Below are positions 8,366-15,947 of a DNA stretch of 64,000 bases, piece by piece. The translations under genes and the position numbers were made by a program. Within the stretch, counting starts at the first letter, position 1. Every line of letters begins with the position of its first letter. Where the stretch lies: NCBI RefSeq assembly GCF_009911265.1, contig NZ_QXXA01000006.1, positions 173,423-237,422 on the forward strand, read 5' to 3'. The notes beneath the pieces were generated by a model that was given only the letters and a program-made list of their open reading frames with translations, was not told where the DNA came from and made no database searches. Source of the DNA: Senegalia massiliensis (lineage in GTDB: Bacteria > Bacillota > Clostridia > Tissierellales > SIT17).

Positions 8366-9496
8366 CTAAGCAAAAAACATTAATAATAGTCCTGCTGCTA
8401 CTGCTGAACCAATAACTCCTGCCACATTTGGTCCCATTGCATGCATAAGTAAGAAGTTTGAAGGATTTTCTTCTTGTCCAACCTTTTGAGCTACCCTTGA
8501 TGCCATTGGTACTGCTGATACACCTGCTGCTCCTATGATTGGGTTTATCTTTCCACCGCTTAATTTATACATCAATCTTCCAAATAATACTCCTGTTGCA
8601 GTTCCTACGGAGAATGCTAAAAGTCCTAAAGCTATTATGCTTAATGTTTCAGCTGTTAAAAATAACTCAGCTTCTGCCTTTGCTCCAACTGTTATGCCTA
8701 ATAAAATTGTAACTATATACATTAATGAATTTTGAGTTGTTTCTGTAAGCTTTGGTACTACTCCTGATTCCTTGATCAAATTACCAAGCATCAACATTCC
8801 TATCAAAGCTGCTGCTGATGGTAATAACAATATTGTAAATATAGCCACTATTATTGGAAATATTATCTTTTCCTTTTTAGATACTGGTCTTAACTGTTCC
8901 ATCTTAACCTGTCTCTGTTCCTTAGTAGTTAAAGCCCTCATTATTGGTGGCTGTATAATTGGTACTAAAGCCATGTATGAATAAGCTGCTATGGCTATAG
9001 GACCTAATAGATCAGGAGCTAATCGGGATGTTAAGAATAATGCCGTAGGCCCATCTGCTCCCCCTATTATTGCCACTGATGCTGCCTCTGGTCCTGAAAA
9101 ACTTACAAAGGGTAAAATTTTATCTAAAAATATTGCCCCAATAAATGTGAAGAATATACCAAATTGAGCTGCCGCTCCCAACAATATACTCTTAGGATTA
9201 GCAATCAGAGGACCAAAATCCGTTCCTGCTCCTACACATAGGAAAATTAATGGAGGATAAATTCCTAAATCAGTTCCCTGATATAGATAGTACAATAGAC
9301 CTCCCTCTTCCATTAGTCCCCCTAAAGGCATATTAACTAATAACATACCAAAGGCAATAGGTATTAATAAGTATGGTTCATATCCTTTTTTTATAGCTAG
9401 ATATAAAAATGTCAAAGCTATTCCTATCATAATTACTTCTTTATAAGTAATAGCTGCAAAGCCGGTACTTTGCCAAAATTCCTGTAATATATCCAT
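8366..9496 (-). CDS. mmdB: Na+-pumping acyl-CoA decarboxylase, beta subunit
   Basis: Integral membrane subunit (376 residues) of the biotin-dependent sodium-pumping decarboxylase family (oxaloacetate, methylmalonyl-CoA, glutaconyl-CoA, malonate). It decarboxylates carboxybiotin and couples this to Na+ export. The conserved Na+/proton channel motifs are present: CVGAGTDFGPLI (with the essential Asp) at about residue 90, GGADGPTALFLTSRLAP at about 145, and GAAGVSAVPMASRVAQ near 325. About nine to ten hydrophobic segments are visible. It is the last gene of the operon and sits 32 nt after the biotin carrier. The family does not fix the substrate; the neighbours suggest malonyl-CoA. Confidence 0.93.
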   Translation of the reverse strand: MDILQEFWQSTGFAAITYKEVIMIGIALTFLYLAIKKGYEPYLLIPIAFGMLLVNMPLGGLMEEGGLLYYLYQGTDLGIYPPLIFLCVGAGTDFGPLIANPKSILLGAAAQFGIFFTFIGAIFLDKILPFVSFSGPEAASVAIIGGADGPTALFLTSRLAPDLLGPIAIAAYSYMALVPIIQPPIMRALTTKEQRQVKMEQLRPVSKKEKIIFPIIVAIFTILLLPSAAALIGMLMLGNLIKESGVVPKLTETTQNSLMYIVTILLGITVGAKAEAELFLTAETLSIIALGLLAFSVGTATGVLFGRLMYKLSGGKINPIIGAAGVSAVPMASRVAQKVGQEENPSNFLLMHAMGPNVAGVIGSAVAAGLLLMFFA

Positions 9497-9528
9497 TTAA
9501 ATTTACCTTCCTTTCTTCCTTAGTAAAA

Positions 9529-9924
9529 TTATTCTAAAGATATCAATGGATCTCCTGAGCTAACTGATGCTCCCTTAGAAGTATTGATTGCTGCAACTTT
9601 TCCGGCTCTTGGTGCCATTATCTCATTTTCCATTTTCATAGCTTCAAGTATTAATAATACATCCCCTTCAGCTACTGTATCTCCTTCATTTACCTTTACA
9701 TCTACTACAGTTCCTGGCATTGGTGCGTTTACAGTTTCTGCTCCTACTGGTGCTGGCTTAGGTGCTGGAGCTGCTTTCTTTGGTTGTGGCTTTGGTTGAG
9801 CCTTTGGTGCCGGTGCTGGTGATGGTTTTGACTCTCTAGATGTCCTTACTTCAGATCCAACTCCTACTTCCTCTACTTCTACCTCATATGTGTTTTCATT
9901 AACAGTTATATTATATTTTTTCAT
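9529..9924 (-). CDS. mmdC: Biotin carrier subunit (gamma) of Na+-pumping decarboxylase
   Basis: A 131-residue biotin carboxyl carrier. An N-terminal strand domain ([17 protein letters not shown]) is joined by an Ala-Pro-Lys-rich flexible linker (residues about 30-62) to a lipoyl/biotinyl domain (about 63-131). The biotinylation site is EAMKMEN, about 35 residues before the end. The swinging arm carries CO2 from the carboxyltransferase (mmdA) to the membrane decarboxylase (mmdB). The position between mmdD and mmdB matches the order in the known Veillonella methylmalonyl-CoA decarboxylase genes. Confidence 0.94.
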   Translation of the reverse strand: MKKYNITVNENTYEVEVEEVGVGSEVRTSRESKPSPAPAPKAQPKPQPKKAAPAPKPAPVGAETVNAPMPGTVVDVKVNEGDTVAEGDVLLILEAMKMENEIMAPRAGKVAAINTSKGASVSSGDPLISLE

Positions 9925-9938
9925 ACCTAATATCCTCC

Positions 9939-10319
9939 TTAATGTCCCTTTAGATTATTATATATTCCCTCTTGTCTTCCTGCCATAGCCCATACAGGAG
10001 ATGCTTGAGATACCCTTTTAATATTTCTTATATATATATTTTCCACAGACTGTCCTGTAGCTGCTGATATAGCAGCAGCAATAACTGATACTAACTCTTC
10101 GTCATTATCTACAATCTCTTCAGTATTCTCCACTACAGTATTTTCATTAACTGGTAGTACTCCCTTTTTTACAGGCTCTTTTTTCTCTTCCTTATAAAAA
10201 GCTGATTTAAATCCAGTTAATATTAAAGATATAACTACTAGTGTAGCAAATACTATTGCCATACTAAATACTGTTACGATTAAACCTTCTGAAAGAGATA
10301 TTCCATCTTGTAAATTCAT
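9939..10319 (-). CDS. mmdD: OadG/MmdD-type small membrane subunit of decarboxylase
   Basis: A 126-residue protein with one N-terminal membrane helix (about residues 12-35, [20 protein letters not shown]), an acidic linker and a short C-terminal region ([20 protein letters not shown], then RRVS-like and WAMAGRQE). This layout is that of the OadG gamma / MmdD delta subunits, which hold the carboxyltransferase, biotin carrier and beta subunit together. It is 26 nt from mmdA and 14 nt from mmdC, so translation is likely coupled. Confidence 0.9.
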   Translation of the reverse strand: MNLQDGISLSEGLIVTVFSMAIVFATLVVISLILTGFKSAFYKEEKKEPVKKGVLPVNENTVVENTEEIVDNDEELVSVIAAAISAATGQSVENIYIRNIKRVSQASPVWAMAGRQEGIYNNLKGH

Positions 10320-10345
10320 CTAATTCACCTCTCTAACTATTAAAA

Positions 10346-11893
10346 TTATAATGGAAGATTACCATGTTTCTTAGCAGGTCTATCTTCTCTCTTACTTGAT
10401 AACATATCAAATGCACTAATAATTCTTGGTCTAGTTAATTGAGGTTCTATTACATCATCAACATATCCTCTTGATGCAGCTATATAAGGATTTGCTATTG
10501 TATCTCTATATTCTTTTATCTTCTTACCTCTCATTTGAACTGCATCATCAGCATTTTTAATCTCTTTTCTAAAGATTATATTAGCAGCACCTTCCGGTCC
10601 CATTACTGCAATTTCTGATGTAGGCCATGCCAATACTAAATCAGCCTTAAGATGTCTTGAACACATTGCAATATATGCTCCACCATAAGCTTTTCTAAGT
10701 ATTACAGTTACCTTTGGCACTGTAGCTTCTGAATATGCATATAACATCTTAGCCCCATGTCTTATAATTCCTCCATACTCTTGACCAGTTCCTGGTAAGA
10801 ATCCTGGAACGTCTACTAAAGTAAGTAATGGTATATTAAAGGAATCACAAGTTCTTATAAATCTTGCCGCTTTATCTGAAGCGTTGATATCTAAACATCC
10901 TGCTAAAACCTTCGGTTGATTAGCTACAATACCTACTGATCTACCGTTTAATCTTATAAATCCAGTTACTATATTCTGTGCATAATAAGGTTGAACTTCT
11001 AAGAACTCTCCCCCATCTGCTAGTGTATATATTATATCCTTAATATCATAAGGTCTATTTGGATTATCAGGTACTATTTCATTTAACTTCTCATCGATTC
11101 TATTTATTTCATCTTGGGAATCAAATATTGGAGCATCTTCTAAATTATTAGAAGGCAAGAAGCTTAATAATAATTTGATCTTTTCAATCGTTTCCTCTTC
11201 ACTATTGTCTACAAAATGGGCTACACCACTAGTAGAGTTGTGAGTCATTGCTCCTCCTAACTCTTCAGCTGAAACCTCCTCTCCAGTTACTGTTTTGATA
11301 ACTTGCGGACCAGTGATAAACATCTTACTAATATTATCTACCATGAATATAAAGTCAGTTAATGCTGGTGAATAAACTGCACCACCGGCACAAGGACCCA
11401 TTATTACAGAAATCTGAGGAATAACTCCTGAAGCTATGGTGTTATTAAAGAATATATCTCCATATCCAGATAAAGCATCTACGCCTTCTTGAATTCTAGC
11501 TCCACCGGAGTCATTTATTCCTATAATAGGAGCTCCTACCTTCATAGCCATTTCTTGTACCTTGGTGATTTTAGCTGCATGCATCTCCCCTAAAGATCCA
11601 CCAATTACAGTGAAGTCTTGAGCAAATACATATACTAATCTTCCATCAACAGTACCATATCCTGTAACTACTCCTTCCCCAGAAGTTTTTTTCTTTTCCA
11701 TTCCAAAATTAGTACATCTGTGCTCTACAAAGGTATCTACCTCGATAAAGCTACCTTCATCCATTAACTTTTCTATCCTTTCCCTTGCTGTTAATTTACC
11801 CTTAGCATGTTGTTTTTCTATGCTCTTTTCTCCACCACCAAGTTTTACCTTTTTCTTTAAGTTTCGGAGTTCTTCTAACCTATCTATTGACAT
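10346..11893 (-). CDS. mmdA: Acyl-CoA carboxyltransferase (MmdA-type alpha subunit)
   Basis: A 515-residue soluble carboxyltransferase of the biotin-dependent acyl-CoA family, which moves the carboxyl group from the acyl-CoA onto enzyme-bound biotin. Both crotonase-like halves are present: the N half with [31 protein letters not shown] and [17 protein letters not shown], and the C half with [12 protein letters not shown] and [11 protein letters not shown]. Its length equals MmdA/PccB. MmdA acts on methylmalonyl-CoA in known cases. Here MadLM and a CoA-transferase upstream suggest malonyl-CoA. The neighbouring B, C and D subunits make it part of a Na+ pump rather than a cytosolic carboxylase, and no biotin carboxylase is encoded nearby. 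Confidence 0.95.
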   Translation of the reverse strand: MSIDRLEELRNLKKKVKLGGGEKSIEKQHAKGKLTARERIEKLMDEGSFIEVDTFVEHRCTNFGMEKKKTSGEGVVTGYGTVDGRLVYVFAQDFTVIGGSLGEMHAAKITKVQEMAMKVGAPIIGINDSGGARIQEGVDALSGYGDIFFNNTIASGVIPQISVIMGPCAGGAVYSPALTDFIFMVDNISKMFITGPQVIKTVTGEEVSAEELGGAMTHNSTSGVAHFVDNSEEETIEKIKLLLSFLPSNNLEDAPIFDSQDEINRIDEKLNEIVPDNPNRPYDIKDIIYTLADGGEFLEVQPYYAQNIVTGFIRLNGRSVGIVANQPKVLAGCLDINASDKAARFIRTCDSFNIPLLTLVDVPGFLPGTGQEYGGIIRHGAKMLYAYSEATVPKVTVILRKAYGGAYIAMCSRHLKADLVLAWPTSEIAVMGPEGAANIIFRKEIKNADDAVQMRGKKIKEYRDTIANPYIAASRGYVDDVIEPQLTRPRIISAFDMLSSKREDRPAKKHGNLPL

Positions 11894-11956
11894 TTCCTTT
11901 CCTCCTAATATTAAATTTAAACATCTATAAAATAAGTTCTTAGCTATATATTAATA

Positions 11957-12715
11957 CTAAAATATAGCATTTACTAACATGTATCCTATTGATGGTACTA
12001 AAAGACTTCCCAATCCAGTAAAGAATGTGGCAGTCATTGCACCATAAGGAACAAGTTCTGCATTAGTAGCTGCTAGTCCTCCAGCAACTCCACTTGTAGT
12101 TCCTATAAGCCCACCATATACCATTGCTGATGTTGGGTTATCTAATTTAATTATTGAAGCAACGAAAGGAGTAATGATCATAGTTAATACTGATTTAACA
12201 ACTCCTGCTGCAATTGATAATGCAATTACATCAGAACTAGCTCCTAGAGCTGATCCTGCAACAGGACCCACTACAAAAGTAACTGCTCCTCCACCTATAG
12301 TAGTTATATCTGCAGGATCAGTATATCCCAATAGTGCAGCGATAGCTGCTCCTATAATAAAGGAAAATAATACCCCTACTAAAAGAGATACTATACCTGG
12401 TAATCCAGCTTTTTTTATATTTTTAAGGTCTATACCATAGGCAGTAGATATTATAGCATAATCCCTAAGCATTCCTCCACCTAACAATCCAACTCCTGTA
12501 AATAAACTCACATCAGCTAGTCCCTTTTCTCCACCAGTATATTTTCCAGCTATATAAGCAAGAACTAAACCAACTACAATTGCTATAGCAGATCCCATTC
12601 TTCTTTGTCCAATCATATCGGCAAAACCATAGGATATAACCATTATTAATGCAACTATACCAAGGGCTGCTACTAGATCATAGGATGTAAATAATGTATT
12701 TATGATATCCATCAT
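11957..12715 (-). CDS. madM: Malonate transporter subunit MadM
   Basis: A 252-residue hydrophobic protein, with about seven to eight membrane helices, of the MadM family (large subunit of the malonate:Na+ symporter). Characteristic stretches are GLLGGGMLRDYAIISTAYG, GGGAVTFVVGPVAGSALGA and YGGLIGTTSGVAGGLAATN. It works with MadL, encoded 12 nt upstream. The family is known from the Malonomonas rubra malonate operon. Its presence is the main reason to assign malonate as the substrate of this operon. Confidence 0.9.
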   Translation of the reverse strand: MMDIINTLFTSYDLVAALGIVALIMVISYGFADMIGQRRMGSAIAIVVGLVLAYIAGKYTGGEKGLADVSLFTGVGLLGGGMLRDYAIISTAYGIDLKNIKKAGLPGIVSLLVGVLFSFIIGAAIAALLGYTDPADITTIGGGAVTFVVGPVAGSALGASSDVIALSIAAGVVKSVLTMIITPFVASIIKLDNPTSAMVYGGLIGTTSGVAGGLAATNAELVPYGAMTATFFTGLGSLLVPSIGYMLVNAIF

Positions 12716-12727
12716 CTTTAATCACCT

Positions 12728-13099
12728 CTACTCGTTATTTTCTTTGATAGTTAATTTTGTAATTAATGGCACTAATAATAATGCTCCTATGGTTGCAACT
12801 CCTCCTGATAAAAATGCTACAGCTCCACCTTCAAAGGCTGCTACAACATTTTGTCTAGCAGACATTGCAACTACAATAGGTATATATAATGAACTCAATA
12901 GTAATATTCCATTTGATGTTCTCTTACTAAAGGGCTTGCCTTTCTTTTCAAAATGATTAGTAACTAAAATCAACATAAGCATTGCAAAACCTACTCCACC
13001 TACATTTCCACTTATTCCTAATAAGTTTCCTAATCCCATTCCAATAAATGAGCCTACGAACATACATAAAGCAACTATGCCAAGACCATAAATTTCCAT
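12728..13099 (-). CDS. madL: Malonate transporter subunit MadL
   Basis: A 123-residue membrane protein with four hydrophobic segments, fitting MadL, the small subunit of the malonate:Na+ symporter. Conserved stretches include GIVALCMFVGSFIGMGLGNLLG and GGVGFAMLMLILVTN (glycine-rich turns) and SARQNVVAAFEGGAVA. It always pairs with MadM, which follows after 12 nt. The ATG at 13099 has a GGAGGA site (AAGGAGGACAAGCAT). Proposed role: importing malonate with Na+, using the gradient that the downstream decarboxylase renews. Confidence 0.9.
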   Translation of the reverse strand: MEIYGLGIVALCMFVGSFIGMGLGNLLGISGNVGGVGFAMLMLILVTNHFEKKGKPFSKRTSNGILLLSSLYIPIVVAMSARQNVVAAFEGGAVAFLSGGVATIGALLLVPLITKLTIKENNE

Positions 13100-13165
13100 A
13101 TGCTTGTCCTCCTTGTTTTTATTAAATTATAAGAAGATAGAGAAGACTCTATCTTCTTACATGTA

Positions 13166-14353
13166 TTAAATAGCGTTGTTCTCTCTAAGTTTTTGAATTT
13201 TCTCCTCACTTAAACCTACAAAATCCTTTAAGATTTCTTCAGTGTGCTCTCCTAGAATAGGTGCTGGACTTTCTACTTTACCTTGAGTTTCACTCATCTT
13301 AATAGGTACTCCCGGAATCTTAGTCTTTCCAGCAGTAGGATGTTCTATCTCTACTACCATTTCTCTTTCATTTACCTGAGGATCATTTAATACCATCTCT
13401 ATATTATTTATTGGTCCATTAGGCACTCCAGCATCATCTAATAATTTTTGCCATTCCTTAGTGCTCTTTTTCTTAGTTTCTTCAACAATAATAGGTCTTA
13501 ACTCATCATAATTTTCATTTCTCAATGGATTTGTCTTAAATCTCTCATCATCTGCAATTTCTTCCTTACCAAATACCTTAAATAACTTTCTAAATAAATT
13601 ATCATTACCTGCTGCAATAACAATTTCTCCATCGGAAGTTTCAAAAGGCTCAAATGGTACAATGGATGTATGTTTGTTTCCTGCTGGCTCTGGTGACTTT
13701 CCAGTAGCAAAATATCTTGAGATAGCGTTTTCAAGTATAGCAACTTGACAGTCTAACATAGCAACGTCCACTTTTTGTCCCTTACCTGTCTTATTTCTAT
13801 AATTTAATGCACCTAATATTCCAATAGCTGTAAATAAGCCTGCAGTAATATCTCCTATAGAAGGTCCTACCCTTGTTGGTTTTCCTCCCTTTTGTCCTGT
13901 TATACTCATTATTCCACCCATCGCCTGAACTACACCATCATAAGCTGGTCTTTGACTATAAGATCCTGTATGACCAAATCCTGATGCTGCTGCATATATT
14001 ATTCCTGGATTTACTTCCTTTAATTTGTCATATCCTAAACCAAGTTTCTCCATTGTTCCTGGTCTATAGTTTTCTACAATAGCATCTGCATTTTTAACCA
14101 TTTCTAATAATAATTCTTTAGATTCCTCTTTCTTTAAATTTAGAGTCATGCTTTTCTTATTTCTATTAATACTCATAAAATAAGCACTTTCTCCATTAAC
14201 ATAAGGCCCAAATGCTCTGGAGTCATCACCTTTGTTAGGGATCTCTATTTTAATAACTTCAGCTCCCATATCTGCCAATACCATAGTAGCATAAGGTCCT
14301 GCTAAAACTCTAGTAAGATCAAGTACCTTGATACCTTCTAATGCTTTATTCAT
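13166..14353 (-). CDS. CaiB/BaiF type III CoA-transferase (predicted malonate-activating)
   Basis: A 395-residue family III CoA-transferase, which moves CoA between carboxylic acids. It has the N-terminal Rossmann-like region (LEGIKVLDLTRVLAGPYATM), the NRNKKSMTLNLK strand, and the catalytic Asp in PSIGDITAGLF (about D168). It is first in the operon, 50 nt downstream of the predicted sigma-54 start site, with an AAAGGAGG site. By context it should form malonyl-CoA from malonate and a CoA donor such as acetyl-CoA, so that acetyl-CoA made by the decarboxylase can prime the next cycle. That substrate is inferred; family members act on oxalate, carnitine, bile acids and others. Confidence 0.9.
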   Translation of the reverse strand: MNKALEGIKVLDLTRVLAGPYATMVLADMGAEVIKIEIPNKGDDSRAFGPYVNGESAYFMSINRNKKSMTLNLKKEESKELLLEMVKNADAIVENYRPGTMEKLGLGYDKLKEVNPGIIYAAASGFGHTGSYSQRPAYDGVVQAMGGIMSITGQKGGKPTRVGPSIGDITAGLFTAIGILGALNYRNKTGKGQKVDVAMLDCQVAILENAISRYFATGKSPEPAGNKHTSIVPFEPFETSDGEIVIAAGNDNLFRKLFKVFGKEEIADDERFKTNPLRNENYDELRPIIVEETKKKSTKEWQKLLDDAGVPNGPINNIEMVLNDPQVNEREMVVEIEHPTAGKTKIPGVPIKMSETQGKVESPAPILGEHTEEILKDFVGLSEEKIQKLRENNAI

Positions 14354-14413
14354 AATAATTCCTCCTTTTATTTTTTATAGTTATCAACATTTCATAACTT
14401 TACTATATATAGT

Positions 14414-14429
14414 TGCAAACATCATGCCA
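14414..14429 (-). promoter_or_regulatory. Sigma-54 (-24/-12) promoter of the malonate operon
   Basis: The minus strand reads TGGCATGATGTTTGCA, which fits TGGCAYR-N4-TTGCA exactly, with GG and GC at the required spacing. It lies between the NtrC-type regulator gene and the CoA-transferase gene. The transcript would start near 14403, leaving about a 50-nt leader. The adjacent gene encodes an AAA+ sigma-54 activator, which strengthens the call. Confidence 0.9.
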
Positions 14430-14480
14430 CTTTATACAATTTAGTATATTACTTTATTCGTTGGCTTAATACAAATCTTT

Positions 14481-14498
14481 GATTTAAGTAATTGAATC
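14481..14498. promoter_or_regulatory. Candidate upstream activator site
   Basis: An imperfect dyad, GATTTAAGT / AATTGAATC (7 of 9 positions paired), is centred about 87 bp upstream of the predicted sigma-54 start site. That is the usual position for binding of an NtrC-type activator. It is the only dyad I noticed in this leader; the assignment is weak. Confidence 0.35.
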
Positions 14499-14539
14499 TA
14501 ATATAATTTTACTAAGAAAACTTTTCTTTTATTACATTT

Positions 14540-14588
14540 AAAAAGTGATAACTTTTGTATCACTTAATTACAAAAGTTATCACTTTTT
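14540..14588 (-). terminator. Terminator after the response regulator, overlapping its 3' end
   Basis: A perfect 20-bp stem (AAAAAGTGATAACTTTTGTA and its complement) with a 9-nt loop ends in TTTTT on the minus strand; it is symmetrical enough to work both ways. The stop codon of the regulator gene lies in the loop. It insulates the two-component genes from the sigma-54 operon. Confidence 0.85.
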
Positions 14589-15910
14589 ATGTTTTTTAAA
14601 TTATATTTTTCAATCTTTCTTCTTAAAGTAATTCTAGATACCCCTAACTCCTCTGATGTTCTAGTAATATTCCAATTATTTTTATCTAGAGCCTTCTTTA
14701 TCGCATTTTCTTCAACTAATTCTAAATTATAATGATGATTTTCCTCAATACTATCATCTTCTAATATTTCCTTTGGTACATCTTCTAATGTTATTTTATT
14801 ATCCTTTTTAAATATCATTATCCTTTCTATGACATTCTTTAGCTCCCTAATATTTCCTGGCCATAAATAACTTTTAAATATATCTACTACCTCTTTAGAT
14901 ATGGATTCTATATTTTTATTTAGAACATTATTATAGTTTTCAATAAAATGCTGAACTAAAGGTATAATATCTTCTCTTCTTTTTCTTAAAGGTGGTATAT
15001 AAATTGGAATTATATTTAATCTAAAATATAAATCTTTTCGGAAATTTCCTGCTTCAATCTCTTCTTTTAGATCTTTATTTGTTGCAGAAAGAATAGTGGC
15101 TTTAAAGTCCATTTCTTCTAATCCACCTATCCTTCTAAATTTCTTTTCCTGAAGTACCCTTAACATCTTTGCCTGCAGAGATATATCCATATCTCCTATT
15201 TCATCTAAGAATAACACACCATTATTAGCTCTTTCAATCAAACCTTCCTTCGCATTTTTTGCATCTGAAAAGGCACCTTTTTCATATCCAAATAATTCAC
15301 TTTCCTGTAATGTCTTAGGGATGGCAGCACAGTTGATTGATATAAAGGGAATAGTATCTCCTTTAATACTCTGAATGCTTTTAGCAATGACTTCCTTACC
15401 ACTACCACTTTCTCCCTCTAAGAGAATACAAGTATTATATTTCATACTGGCAATTTCTTTTATATTCTCTTTAATTTTCACTATTTCAGGAGATTGTCCA
15501 ATAAATTTTACTTGATTATCCCTGCTTCCTTTATCTATTTCTATTTTAGTTTTAGCATACTCTAATGTCTCCTCTATAGATCTACTTATTTCTGATAGGG
15601 AAAAGGGCTTAGTAAAGTAATCATATGCTCCCATTTTCATTGCCTTCACTGCAAGTTTAACATCACTTAAATAGGTAATCATTATTACAATACATGAGGG
15701 TTTTATTTGCTTAATTTCCTTCAGTACATCTATACCACTTATACCTGGTAACTTTATATCTACTATAGCAATATTAGGCATCTTCTTTCTTACAATATCA
15801 AGTCCTTCTTCTCCAGATTCAGCAGTGAATACATCTATTCCTAATTTTTTCATATTTATCTTTAGTGATAATCTTATACTCTTTTCGTCATCAACAATTA
15901 ATAATTTCAT
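14564..15910 (-). CDS. NtrC-type sigma-54-dependent response regulator
   Basis: A 448-residue response regulator. Residues 1-118 are the receiver (phospho-acceptor D51 in IVDIKLPG; DD at 7-8; K101 in FTKPF). Residues about 135-370 are the AAA+ sigma-54 interaction domain with Walker A GESGSGKE (166-173) and LFLDEIGDM (Walker B). The C-terminus is a Fis-type helix-turn-helix (NITRTSEELGVSRITLRRKI). The sigma-54-contacting loop reads GAFSDA (212-217) instead of GAFTGA. It probably activates the sigma-54 promoter at 14414-14429. The gene is 37 nt from its partner kinase. Confidence 0.92.
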   Translation of the reverse strand: MKLLIVDDEKSIRLSLKINMKKLGIDVFTAESGEEGLDIVRKKMPNIAIVDIKLPGISGIDVLKEIKQIKPSCIVIMITYLSDVKLAVKAMKMGAYDYFTKPFSLSEISRSIEETLEYAKTKIEIDKGSRDNQVKFIGQSPEIVKIKENIKEIASMKYNTCILLEGESGSGKEVIAKSIQSIKGDTIPFISINCAAIPKTLQESELFGYEKGAFSDAKNAKEGLIERANNGVLFLDEIGDMDISLQAKMLRVLQEKKFRRIGGLEEMDFKATILSATNKDLKEEIEAGNFRKDLYFRLNIIPIYIPPLRKRREDIIPLVQHFIENYNNVLNKNIESISKEVVDIFKSYLWPGNIRELKNVIERIMIFKKDNKITLEDVPKEILEDDSIEENHHYNLELVEENAIKKALDKNNWNITRTSEELGVSRITLRRKIEKYNLKNIKSDNFCN

Positions 15911-15947
15911 TTAAGATCACTCCTTTAAGATCACCTTTAAACTTTAA

